Positions 1-11,630 of a stretch of 64,000 nt of DNA are shown here, piece by piece. The translations under genes and the position numbers were made by a program. This stretch comes from Liquidambar formosana (taxonomy: Eukaryota; Streptophyta; Magnoliopsida; Saxifragales; Altingiaceae). Location of the stretch: the NCBI GenBank assembly GCA_039720395.1, contig CM077820.1:18063923-18127922 (forward strand), in the 5' to 3' direction. The number at the start of each line of letters is the position of its first letter. Within the stretch, counting starts at the first letter, position 1. The notes beneath the pieces are model-generated. The model had not been told where the DNA came from. It made no database searches and saw only the letters and a list, made by a program, of their open reading frames with translations.

Positions 1-91
1 AAGGGAATTAGCTTTATATAATAGTATAGAAGATATATATATATTTTATTTTTTCGATCCTACATTGGGCGGGGTGAGGGGTAGATATATA

Positions 92-125
<34 letters not shown>

Positions 126-279
126 TATATTTTTTATATTTTTTTTTCTATCCTACATTGGGTGGGTGAGGGGTATATATATATATTTTCTTCTATCCTA
201 CATTGGGTGGGGTGAGGGGTACATATATATATATATATTTTAAAATTTTTTTTCTATCCTACATTGGGCGGGGTGAGGG

Positions 280-320
<41 letters not shown>
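1..320. repeat. (TA)n tract with about four copies of a ~35-bp minisatellite
   Basis: Four copies of a block reading TTTTCTATCCTACATTGGG then CGGGGTGAGGGGTA lie near 55-85, 145-175, 190-222 and 250-285. They are separated by (TA)n of variable length. A fifth copy at about 944-973 lies beyond the foldback and Helitron insertions described below. No coding potential is seen. Confidence 0.75.
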
Positions 321-330
<10 letters not shown>

Positions 331-332
<2 letters not shown>

Positions 333-490
333 GGTGATCCCATCAGCACGTGCTGATGTAAGTTACATCAGCACTATGCATTGGGGGTTGTACCCCTTGC
401 ATTGATTCAATGCACCTCACATCTCACTAATGCACAAGGTACAACTCCCAATGCAAGTTTTGATATAAGTTATATCAGCACGTGCTTACT
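331..490. mobile_element. Foldback (MITE-like) element
   Basis: The left arm (CAGCACGTGCTGATGTAAGT, then a TGCATTGGGGGTTGTACC block) is mirrored by the right arm (GGTACAACTCCCAATGCA, then TATATCAGCACGTGCT). The whole can fold into an imperfect hairpin of about 160 nt. The short palindrome CAGCACGTGCTG sits at the outer left end. No transposase is present. The superfamily is not determined because target duplications cannot be read in the flanking (TA)n. Confidence 0.55.
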
Positions 491-522
491 TGATCATCAT
501 CCTATATATATATATATATATA

Positions 523-894
523 TCTATATTACCTATAAAAAGATGAATGTGAGAAAAACTTTTGATTGACTAATATGCCCTTATTTTAATTTGTAAATAC
601 ACAACTACCCTTATGCATATATAGGAAATATAGTAATATAAAACACATACCTTAATAAGAATTTTAAGGAAACTATATAACTATCCTTCTGCATATATAG
701 AAAATATAACAATATAAAACATATACTTTAATAAGAATTATAATAAAACTATAATTCGTATAATCATTAGAAATCTTAAAGACAATAATACTTTTTTTTT
801 TTTATAATAAAATCTCTTTAAATATAAAATATTTATGTATTTATTATTTTGTATTTAAGAATATTCACGTGCAACGCACGTGTGCTATATCTAG
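523..894 (+). mobile_element. Non-autonomous Helitron, 372 bp
   Basis: The element begins TCTATATTACC directly after an A (522) and ends CTAG directly before a T (895), the A|T insertion rule of Helitrons. The 3' end has a perfect 7-bp hairpin, CACGTGC-AAC-GCACGTG (866-882), 8 bp upstream of the terminal CTAG. There are no terminal inverted repeats and no Rep/helicase coding, so it would depend on an autonomous partner. It lies in (TA)n, so the flanks cannot confirm the empty site. Confidence 0.75.
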
Positions 895-975
895 TATATA
901 TATATATATATATATATATCTAATATATTTTATTTTTTATTTTTTCTATCCTACATTGGGCGGGGTGAGGGGATA
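895..975. repeat. (TA)n and fifth minisatellite copy
   Basis: This is a continuation of the minisatellite tract seen at 1-320. The same CTATCCTACATTGGGCGGGG block is at about 944-965. Confidence 0.6.
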
Positions 976-1017
976 TACTCTTTTCCTCTTAGCGCCAAAT
1001 GCTCCCGTGTTAGTAAG

Positions 1018-1078
1018 CACCAAAAAATCAAAAAAGGGAAAAAAATCCAAACACGCACACTCTCACTCTCTGTCTGAC

Positions 1079-1115
<37 letters not shown>

Positions 1116-1398
1116 ACTCTCACACCAAGCACTAAATCAGGTTTTGTCTCTCTCTCCAATTCTTCTCTCTCTCTCAATCTCACACCGAAGCCAGATCCGA
1201 TTCAGGGGATATGAATATAAACACCCAAACCCTCTAGCTCCCTCTTTTTGTGACTCGATCTCCTCGCCTGCTTCCACTCTCTTATTCCCTCCAGCTTCTC
1301 AGACGAGCAAGAGCCTAGAGCGAAACTCACCAAGTCACGCACCTTCCGGCCGCTGCTACGATATGAGTCTCAATTTGTAAAGATTTGGCAATTTTTGA
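1018..1398. other. CT-rich leader-like stretch, no gene recognised
   Basis: Long (CT)n runs and A-rich patches resemble a plant promoter/5'UTR, but the open frames are low-complexity and no protein family is recognisable. It may be a captured 5' leader. The direction of any transcription is unknown. Confidence 0.3.
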
Positions 1399-1690
1399 GA
1401 TGGATATATCCGTCCCAACGGTTAAAACCCAGATTCAATTTCTTTACCCAATTTTCAAGTAAAAAAAAAATAAAAATTAAAAAAATAAACACCTTTGGGA
1501 CAAATATATCCGTCTTCTAGGTATTTTATTTATTAAATATTCAGTTGTGGGGAACTTATCGACATATATATCCGTCCCGAGGGGATGAAAGTTTTATAAA
1601 ACATATTTGAGACGGATGTATCCGTCTCAGGGTCAAAACAAAAAGGTTTTTTAATACGTTGAGACGGATATGTCTGTCCCAATAACAATC
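1399..1690. repeat. Cluster of GACGGATATATCCGTC palindromes (CACTA-like subterminal repeats)
   Basis: Five imperfect copies of the self-complementary motif GAGACGGATATATCCGTCCC lie near 1399, 1495, 1555, 1608 and 1660. They are separated by 40-95 bp of AT-rich sequence. Such motif clusters are typical of the subterminal regions of CACTA (En/Spm) transposons, where transposase cofactors bind. No CACTA terminal sequence was found next to this cluster, so the class is an inference. Confidence 0.5.
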
Positions 1691-1699
1691 CTTTTAGTT

Positions 1700-2296
1700 G
1701 CATCTGATTTTGGATTTACGCACAAAACCCCCCATTGAAACTTTCTCGGAGCTGCTTTTTGCTTCTGGCGCTAAAATACAAAACCCCTTTTTCATTCCCG
1801 CTCTGTCATCGTCTCCATCAATCATATGCCTCTCTCTCTCGCTCTCTATCTCTCTCTCCATTTTCGAAGAAATTTCTTCTCACCGTCGGTGAATTCAAAG
1901 AAGACCGTGGTTTTGGTTCGGGATATAGCTTTGCATTTGACGACCTCAGCCATCTATATGCTATAGACGACCACCTCTGCCTCTTCGCCGGTGATTGTTT
2001 GACGGACATCATCGCGCTCCCTGGTGTAAGATCTCGTTCGTAGCAGTTCCAGTAGAAGGTCGTTATTCCTCGCCATTGTCGTAGTCCGCTGTTGATTCGC
2101 GTTCTACTAAGCCTGTTGTGCACTGGCCGTCGCGAAAGGCCCCATCTTTGCGCCATAACCAGACCCCTGTAGTATATCTCGAGGTGTGTTTGTCGTTATT
2201 TCTCACGATTTTTGTTATCATTCATTCTTTACACTAAATCTATGTCTCTCTATCCTCTAAAATTTAGGGTTTTTTTTTGCTTTTGGGGGTTTTTTT
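1700..2296. other. Second leader-like stretch, no gene recognised
   Basis: GC is higher than in the neighbours, with (CT)n at 1831-1860. Short open frames run on both strands but match no family I recognise. It resembles a 5'UTR or first exon of a plant gene and may be a captured promoter or leader. Confidence in any function is low. Confidence 0.25.
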
Positions 2297-2496
2297 TTTA
2301 AGAAAGAAAATCCCAAACCAATTGAACAAAGAGTGACACTAAATCAAAGTTTGGAGCACAATAAGAAATCAATAGAGAAGAGTGCTCGAGAAGGAGATAG
2401 AAGTTGGGAGAAGGGGCTTTGAAGTGAGAAGAGGAATTGACGACTAAAACAGGGAGGTTCAAAATTTGAAACCCACCGCTATGCTCTTTAGCCCTT

Positions 2497-2630
2497 CCAA
2501 AATTTCTGGAAATCAAGAAAGCTTTGAAATCCACCATTGAATGCAAATATTGAAAGAGAGAGAGAGCATGACAGGGAGAGGGAGACGGAGAGTGTTTTTG
2601 AAAGCTTTCCTGATTTCCAGAAATTTTAGG
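2497..2630 (+). ncRNA. Long near-perfect hairpin, possible small-RNA precursor
   Basis: The arm at 2497-2525 (CCAAAATTTCTGGAAATC, then AAGAAAGCTTT) is the reverse complement of the arm at 2601-2630, apart from one mismatch and one bulged base. That gives a stem of about 29 bp around a loop of about 75 nt, and weaker pairing (AGCCC) continues outward. The geometry suits a plant miRNA/siRNA precursor or a small inverted repeat of a decayed element. No expression evidence is available. Confidence 0.35.
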
Positions 2631-2699
2631 ACATGGGCTTTTGGGGGGAGAGAGAGAACCTATGTGTGTATGTGATATAAGTTTGAATTTCAAACTCAA

Positions 2700-3598
2700 A
2701 AGAGGTGGAAGGGAAGGATAGAAACAGAACGGCTGCTAGAGAAGAGAGAGAAGGAGGAGAAGCGTATGGGAGAAGACACTCTCAAGGTTGACACGTTAAA
2801 GCCAACAAAGGAACAACAATATATGTTTGAAGTTTAAATTGTTGATGCTTGAAGTTTAATCTACTTTTCATCTGACAACTTATGGATTCATATATGTTTT
2901 GAAAGACATTACTGATAGATGTATTTGAATTCGTCTGTGTGTTTAGTAGATGTCTTTATCATCCTTATTGTTTACTTTTCACTAAGCGTAGTTGTTAGTC
3001 GTTATAAAATTTTCTTATTTTGTAATGCAAAGTATATGTTTCTGTTTGAAATTTATGCCACGTAGAAGCTTTGGTTTTTTTTTTTTTGGTCCCTTGAAAG
3101 TTGAAATGCATATATAACCAGTATCTTGTTCTCTTGCCTTGAAAGTTGAAATGCAAAGTATATGGGTTATGGAATATTGCCTTCTTTTTAAGTGATTAAG
3201 AATTGTGGAAAATTCAAAAAAGTGGTGGATTTACTAATTTAGCTTCTAAGCTGGTTTACAACCTTTAAGCATGTGGTGGATTTACTAATTTAGCTTCTAA
3301 GCTGGTTTACATCCTTGGATTTACTAATTTAGCTTCTATAGAATATTTAGCCTTGCCCGCCTAATATCATGGTGTCGAGTTTTGTGTTTCACCTGTCAAA
3401 ATTCAAGCGGTCGGCACTAAGGTATGGATTTTGCCCATTTTTTCTTCCATATATTGTAAGTTTTGCGAAACTTGAGAATAATTATGATGGCTTTTGTCAA
3501 AATCAAGCTGTTGCATGAATTTGCTTTATGCCCCCCCACTAAACATCAAGTAGATGTCGACTTTGATTTGAGATTCGGTTGCCTAATTCCAGCCTTTA
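2700..3598. other. Non-coding stretch with a 51-bp direct duplication
   Basis: No gene is seen. At 3222-3345 a block starting GTGGTGGATTTACTAATTTA occurs twice in tandem (period about 51 bp), with a third partial copy. A possible splice donor follows about 3421. The stretch continues, after the retrotransposon, at 13292. Confidence 0.4.
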
Positions 3599-3603
3599 GT
3601 TCC

Positions 3604-5261
3604 TGTTGGGAATCGAACAAGAGGGAAAAATAGAAGTGCGGAATATAAAAATTTTTTCCTACGATTCCCAATCCCATGAATCTAACTATGCATAACACAA
3701 AATCAAACCCTAACTACAAGAGGGTTAGAACACTTACAGAATTTTTGTCTTCTCCTTTTTGCTCCAAGCTTTGATTCCGGACAGCGGTGAATGAGCAGCC
3801 CAAGTGTGCTGCCTCCAACGGTATCCACACCTAGCTAGAGCTTCAAGTCCTTTCTTTCTTCTTCCTTGTTGTTGCTAGAGGTGGAGAAGAGAGAGAGAGA
3901 GAAGAGAGCCTCCAAGGGGCTGGACGGCTAGGGTTTATTGTGCAAGCCTTTTTATGCCATGTCACACATAAGTGTGACTTATATAGGCAGCCCACTAAAG
4001 GGGGCTGGCCATGGGGAAGAAACCCTAATAGGGTTATGTGTAATTACACTTAATTGCACATTAACCCCTATTATTTGTATCAAATACAAATAGGCCTATA
4101 AAGAACTATTCTTTATTCACTAAAACCCTTTCTCTCATAGACTTTAAAGCCCTTCTTGCATGATCAGTGTGTGACCCATTGGGTTCACATCATTAAGTAG
4201 TAGGAATAGCACGAGGTGTGCACAATGGAACTCTTTCCATTTAGGGTCTAATTGGAACTCCTTCCAATTCCCTAATTGATTATAACTCACTTATATCAAT
4301 TAGGGCTTCTACTAACCATGAGTAACACCTAGCATATGGCTCACGGTGTGGTCCTTAATGAGGTGAATAGTCATTTACAAAGAACCCTTCTGTTATAGTT
4401 TATAGGTTACAATTGCATCCTTCCTTCAACACAATGTCTCCAATTGAACTAATAGGACATGGAAGTCTGTCAAGTCCCTAGTTCAATTACTTTATACTCA
4501 TTCATAGATATCAACTCATTGATGAACTCATGAAACTCTTTTCATATTCATCCTACCATGGCCATGGATTTAATGAGTTATATTATGAATGCTATATGAG
4601 ACATTCTCTCTCTTTTCCTGAGAGTGATGGATCCCTTGTTGATCACTCATATGCCTTCACACACATAGCAGTAGGGCCAATGAACACCTTTGCAAACCCC
4701 TGAATAGGATTTGCACTTAGTGTTATCAAACTTCTAAAGCTACATGCATAAGGCAACTATGGTGTCTCAGGTCTAAGGATTACTTGTACCACTATAACAA
4801 TGAGAAACTGATTGACAGGCAGGAAAAAACTCCATTCAGTTTATCTCATATCTTTGGTCACATTCAGTGTACCTATTCTCGTAATAGGCACCCACTTATT
4901 GGTTGTAGTATCTCCACACAAATAGCTTGAGACTAGCTATCCTCCTATAGAGTCAACCTAACAAGTGCTAGTCCTATGGTTCATTATTGTCCATCATAGT
5001 GAACCTTCAACTAGGAATGCTTTAGGAATTTAGTACAGAGATATATCTACAGTCTCAAAATTACAACTCTTTGTAATTCCATATTCTCAACTCTAACTCC
5101 ATGGACATATTATGTAAATATAAATGATGCATATAAACATAATAGAATAAGCCCTTTTATTAAATCGATAATAAATGTAACATACATAAATGAAATCAAA
5201 TGATTGTTCCTAATCCCTAAACAATCATCTCTATGATTGGCTCTAGGGCATAATCCTAACA
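3604..5261 (-). repeat. Left LTR (3' LTR in element orientation), 1658 bp
   Basis: Begins TGTTGGGAATCG and ends AATCCTAACA. It is almost identical to 11631-13286. Found differences are 3 extra bases near 3677, one base fewer in an A run near 3650, and C versus T near 4810. A third, truncated copy of this LTR family lies at 44151-45609. Confidence 0.92.
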
Positions 5262-5275
5262 ATCTCCCACTTGCA
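5262..5275 (-). other. Polypurine tract of the young LTR element
   Basis: The minus strand reads GCAAGTGGGAGATT immediately before the LTR start TGTTAGG. This is the normal place for second-strand priming. Confidence 0.7.
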
Positions 5276-8200
5276 CTAAAGCCAATCGACCATGTATCGC
5301 ATACCTATCTTCTCAAGATGTTGGTCTTAGACATAACCAATTATGTTTTAAAGCTTTAGTCAGTAGGTCTACAAAAAACTTATGTAGATAATATCTTCTG
5401 TAATGTATCTATTACCTCTTCCAATGATTCCTCTAATCACTTGGAATTGTCGCTCTATGTGTTTGGACTTTTGATGAGACCGTGATTCCTATACTTGAGC
5501 TATAGACCCATTGTTGTCACAAAACAAGGTGTGGGCAACTCAATAGAAGGAACAACTCTAAGTTCTAAATGAACTTATAGATCCAAACAGTCTCCTAGAC
5601 AATGCGACAATTAATTCACCCTTAATAATGGAATCCACTGTATCTTTCATACAGTTCTTCCATTAAGTATTTCACCAACTAAAGTGAATATAAAATATAC
5701 CCCATATGGATTATATCCAAATCCATATACCCATCTACTATGAGTTTACAATTTCCATATACAATCCAATATTCCAAATTTGAATTGACTGATAACTATT
5801 TGTAACAATTACAACATAATAGATATCAGGTTCAATACATAGTGCAGAATAAGGCTTCTTAACACTTTAAGAACCTTACTTGTGTTATCCTAGGGCACAT
5901 GCCCTTGAATAATGAATTCTTATCTGAAGTAAACCAGACCTCCCTTAGAATTCTCCATGTTGAACTCCTTCAACATTTCAACTATGTTTGATGATTTGGA
6001 GATACTTAGCAATCTATATGATCTATCTCTATAGATCTTGTTGGATGCTTCTGCCAAATCTTTCATGAATTAGTTTTTCTCCAAAAACCAAAACGATTAG
6101 GATGTCATTCATATATCATTCATAATGATTAGGATGTCATCTATACTTAGGATAAAGAAAAATGATCGCACTCCCACTAACCTTTTATACACTCATGGTC
6201 CATCTATACAATGAGAGAAATCAAACAATTTGATTACTTCAACTTTATAGATGTTCTAATTATGAGAACCTTGTAGTCTATTAATAGACTTCTATAACTT
6301 ACACACTTTTATGGTTTTTCACCATTTGATATAACATCTTTATATCCTTTTTGACATATCTCATATTCAAAATGTGTGTTTATAGATAACAAGATCCAAA
6401 TGGATTTCAGCATAACTATTATCAAACAAGTTTCTTTATAGACAACTTTTTGCCTATGTTGAAAACATTCTTAAATAGCCAAGCCTTTTAGGTCTCTACC
6501 TGTCCATATTGAATTTAATGACTCTTAGTCATTTCTCAAGTTGATGTCAAACATCGCCTAATCATAATCAATAGGATTATCTTGGTGATCTTTATCACCA
6601 AAGAACAATTCTTTCACATTCTAATGGAGATACAATATCTCTCTTATGTTAAAGAAATATCCAATTTGATCTATGAAAAGAATGTGGTGTAATTAAAGGT
6701 TTTGCCTCAATAGGGGCAAGGGTTGGATCTTTGTTGGTTTGTGGCTTTACAAACAATTCTGTAAATTCTATCTACTTTTGCATCTTTCTTGAATGAACTC
6801 TTTCTCAAGAAAATCCAGCAATCATCCTAATGGACAACTTTTGTTCATTAGAGTAATAGAAATACTATCCCAACCACTTTTAGGATATACCACAATTCAA
6901 CACTTACTTGACCTTATTTCCAAATTGTCTACATTATATTTCCAGACAAACGTAGCACAAGCCCAAGCCTTAACTTCTTTAAGTTGGGTTTCTTCCCATA
7001 TCATATCTGATATAATTGGGACAAAACTGGAGTGAACCCTAAATTATCAATATGTAGCAATTTTAAGGTATATCCTAGATGGATACATTAGTAAAACTCA
7101 TCATGGATCAAACCATATCTTAATAGGGTTCAATTTGTTCTCTTAGATTCACCATTGAGCTATGGTATTCTAAGATGAGTCTACAATAATTGAATGCATG
7201 CTCTACATGACTGTATACATCACAATGTATAGTCAAATTATAAATGTAACTCATTCACTTCACCAAGTAAAAGATGGGTTTGGTCATCTCATAACCAAGT
7301 CATAATCGTTACATTTAAATGAGAGTCTCTACATCTCTTGTATTCTCGGAATACGTTGCATTCGCTCTAATTAGTCATTTAAATTCAGAAATCAAATTTC
7401 TAGAATGTCTTAAATGACCTAGTTAAGAAATAAGTTCCCAAAATTAATCTAGCAACTCTTGCTCTATTAAATTTTAAAGGTAACTTATTATCTACTTAAC
7501 TTTCTGCTTCCATTTAGATTACTCTAGAATCTAAAAAACCAAGAAGCAGAACCAACAATTTAGTTTAGAGCATAAACCAAAACTTCAAAAGTTTGGTTCT
7601 TCTAGAAAACTGATACTTTATCAAGTTCCCTTTACAATACCTTATGTTTACTACAAAATAATTATATTTCTTTGTCTTTGACTTTTCAAGACTTGCTTCC
7701 CTCTATGCTTCCATTTTAAATCACATATAGCTTCTCAAGCTATTCTATGTGATTAATCATTTTTCAAAAGAATGATTATTAATAAACAACTTTTACTACA
7801 TCCTAGTTCAGAAGAAGTCCTTTACAAGTACTATACTTTATAGTATTATTTTACTCACAATACAACCTTTGTATGTGATGTAGGACATCAAAGGCACTTG
7901 CATTGACTAATTTTGCTTCTGAAGCTCATTAGTCATCAATACTATCATATAGCATGGCAACAAGATGCCAATTGCGCATAGTGTCTTTTTCTTCTTAGGA
8001 TGTTTTATGGAGGGCCTTTAATAAAAGGCCTAGTAGCATATAAACAATCTTTTTAAATTGAGAACAATTCTCAATTTCCTAAGTCAATCAAAGAAATCGG
8101 GTTTAGTCAAACTATCAATATCCTATATATTAGGAAATAGGGGTTTTGAGGTGAGTAATTAGGTAATCTACATAAACAGAGAATTAGATTTCATTTTTAT

Positions 8201-11200
8201 CCATAATGATTGGGTCTTTAATCATATGGTACCTCCCACTATTTTATCAAATTCCATACACCCTCTAATGGAATTCGGGAATCTCATTCCTAATGGGGAT
8301 TGGGGTCCCACTGTGACCTAGAAGCCTCACATGTTAGTTTCTTGACTTCTAACCCACAGTAAGAAGACAACTCTTTGTCTATTGCTTCATAAGCAAATTC
8401 CAATCGTTTTGCCTCTAGGGTACATACTCCTCACATGTTAGTTTCTTGAAATACTTCCCTAGTTAAGTTAAGCCCATCATTCACACAGGTATGTTTCACC
8501 AAATATATACCTCACATGTTAGTTTCTTGGTATATACCAGCTTAGGCACCCCATGATATCTACATATGTGATAGTTTCAAGTAATGTCTTTAATATGGGT
8601 AGCTCCTACATGTCTGCAGCCAGGTACCCACATTAAGGGACGTTAGATGATCCTATAATGATGGAAGGCAATGAAGAATTCATTCCCCAATGACTTCTCC
8701 ATTTTCAACTTAATATTAAATAAGAGGGGTTTTAAAGGGTCTCATCAAATTAACATGCATCCTATGTATCAAAATTTAAACATATAAATTATGCTATTTA
8801 TAATCATACATCTCATGCTATTATAAATCATACATCGCATGCTATTATATATCAACATATATAAAGTACCATATTTTGATATTAGTCCCTAAGTGAATAG
8901 GTAACATATACCAAACTATAGTATTGGAGCTAATACAATTATCTCATAAATTAAAGCTCCCACTATGATGATTATGGACTTTGAGAGGATTCAATCCAAG
9001 CCAATAGATTGAATCTAAGGTCTAAGGTGGGTGTAGGTGATCGTAAAATAACACATTCGAAACATGCATGCTGTCTTGAAACACTTCTCTAAGCTTTCAA
9101 GTCCTTCAATCTGCTCCCTTGGCTTGATGGTCTCCACCATTGGCTTGTTGGGCTCTATCATGCTCCTTTGGGTCCACCATGCTCCTTAGTGCGCTCTCGA
9201 TTACATAACATTTACATAATTTAAAGAAAGGGATACATAAGGGGAATGTGGGGTACATAAGAGAATGATAGAGAGAGAGGGAGAGGGAAAGTGGCATGCA
9301 AGCCCCAAATAAATTACATCACCTTAATAAAATTACAACTCTTGTAAATAATTACATCCCATTCATAAGACGGCCAATCACAATTGGTTTAAAGGGTATA
9401 GTCCATAATTATCATCCAAACACATACATACAATTTCATTGCATAATGTAAAGAAAAACTGTAAGCATTAAAACATATGGGCATTATGGTAATTCTCTTG
9501 AATGATTTACATTAATCTCATTAATGCATCCTAATCTTATTAGGTTTTAACAAAATATCCAGAATTAAATAAAGTCTTAACATTTAAGACATTTCAGTTT
9601 CAATTAATCAAATTAATTTAAAACATGTAAAGTTTCCTAAAATAACTCTAATATCCAATATTAGGGTTTCCTTAATTAAACAAAACAATTTCATTTAATT
9701 AAGAATTTCCAGATTTTAATTTAATCCCTAATTGTGTTTTAAACCATTTAAAACATTATAAAATTAATCAATATAAATTAAATAATTAATATAGGAATTA
9801 AATAAAATCATTAAAATGTTGAATTAGTGTATTAGGGTTTCCTAAAACCCTAAACCCTAAATGCATAACCCTAAACCCTAAATGCAAGCCCTAATCATTA
9901 AATGCCTTATGATTGGTCACTTAATGTCCAATCATTAAAACCCTAGGTTCATACGGTATTTAATAAAAGGGATTAGGGTTTAATTAATGCCAAATAGGGT
10001 ATTAATTACCCTTACTTAATTACACTAATTAGGGTTTCCAAAACCCTAACCCTAGACATCATTAAAGGTATTAATTATGCCCTAACAATCAATAACCATG
10101 ATTGGTCATTTAATGACCAATCATTAACTCTTAATTAAGGTAATTAATATTCCAATTAGGGTTTTAATTAATGCCATAATGAAATTAGGGTTTCATCATT
10201 AACTCAAAATTAGGGTTTCATCCTTAACTCTATGCAGCCGTCACAACCAGGGGGCTGCCTGAGCTTGGCTAGGCTGCCATGGCCACCAACGACTGGGGAA
10301 GGCCATGGCCAGCCATGGGAGAACATCCTAGGAGTGTGGGACAAGCCTCTGGACACGTGAGAAGTGGTGGAAGTGGCTGCCATCATCAAGAACAATCAGG
10401 GTTTCCAAACCCATTGCTGGAGCCATTGTTGCAGACCTTGAAGGTCACAATAGCTTCTAAATCCTTATCAATTCGACTCCTCCATTGAAACCAGCCTTTG
10501 TATCATGTCCCTACATGAAATACTAAGCTAATAGAAGAGGTTTGGATGATCAAATCATCACCAATTGTTCTAAACAATTAAAACAACAGTAGGCTGCCCA
10601 GAATTTGACAGCACACTGTCCATGGTCAGAAATTGATTTAAAACCCAGCAAGATGAATGAATTAGGCTACCAAACGAATTTTCCCAGTATCCTACATGTC
10701 TTAGGAAACTAATGCAATTGGTTTCATGCAATTTGGAGTTCCCTAACTCAAGTTCTAATCAAAACTCCATTGATGACTTTTCTGCAGAGAAAATCTGCTA
10801 TGCTGTTCATGAAAAATTTTCAAACTTTTTGAATCTTTTTCCATCAAAACCTTTTTGAAACTTAAAGAAAATCATATACGCATGATATATAATGATCCTA
10901 CAATGATCTTCCACCATAAATACAGCAGCTTTAATTAGAATTAATTGCAAGAACCTTAGGGTTCTAAAACCCAGATTCAGCCTCCATGGTGTTCTTCTCC
11001 TTCTTCCTTCTGTTCTAGCATCTTAATCCAATTATGAAGCATCTAAATGCTTGGGAACCTTTCCCTACCATGTCTAGAACATAAGCCAAGTGGTGGCAAC
11101 CATTGCCATGCCTTTGATCTCCATCAATAACTCAAAGTTGTGGCTATTGCATCATTCCCGAGCAAAACTGTCTTTCCAGACAGCCTGTAGTAAAAAATTC

Positions 11201-11613
11201 ATAGCTTTCACTACAGAACTCGGATTGATGCACCGTTTGTTGGGTTGGAAAGCTTATTCAAAGAGCTTTCTAACCATATATGGCTCGAAAATTTTGGAGA
11301 AGAACTCTGAATTCGGCAGGCAAAACAAGATGACGGTTTTTCATGGCAACCATGAAAACTGTTCATAACAGTTTTATAAAACCCTAGTTTCCTTATTCTT
11401 CTTCTCCAAACTCAAACCCTATGCAACCTATTGCATCCATGGCTACACTTAACCATCAATTAGAAGAGGATTAGAAGAGAATTGACCTAGGGTTCCAAAC
11501 CCTAGGTTCAGCCATGGAGGAAAACCAATTATGCAGAAAACTTTTTTCAGATTTTTGAATCATTCAACTACACCATAATTACCAGCCCATATGTATTTTG
11601 TATTATGCATAAT
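5276..11613 (-). pseudogene. Decayed interior of the young LTR element
   Basis: No intact gag or pol frame exists on either strand. At about 5395-5540 the minus strand still reads a broken RNase H-like stretch (residues like DNNGSIAQ and KSPNT), which suggests Copia ancestry. The motif CCTCACATGTTAGTTTCTTG recurs at 8325, 8429 and 8510. Much of 9300-10250 is AT-rich with repeated AGGGTTT patches. Parts at 10200-11600 look like ordinary untranslated sequence. The coding capacity was lost before this insertion, because the LTRs are almost identical. Confidence 0.55.
9843..9890. repeat. Short telomere-like CCCTAAA patch
   Basis: ACCCTAAACCCTAAATGC is present twice in tandem with about a 23-bp period. 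It resembles the plant telomere unit but has only two units per copy and lies inside a retrotransposon, so it is not a telomere. Confidence 0.5.
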
Positions 11614-11629
11614 CATGGCTCTGATACCA
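11614..11629 (-). other. Primer binding site (initiator Met tRNA type)
   Basis: The minus strand reads TGGTATCAGAGCCATG one base inside the right LTR. This is the common plant PBS complementary to initiator methionine tRNA, and it fixes the element's orientation. Confidence 0.9.
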
Positions 11630-11630
11630 C

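Noticed and set aside
1735..2156. Overlapping open frames on both strands of the leader-like stretch
   Set aside because: No conserved motif, and they overlap each other; treated as non-coding leader sequence.
2298..2699. 133-codon minus-strand open frame
   Set aside because: It spans the inverted-repeat hairpin and purine-rich tracts; composition is low-complexity with no family match.
9843..9890. Telomere remnant
   Set aside because: Too few CCCTAAA units and embedded in a retrotransposon interior.
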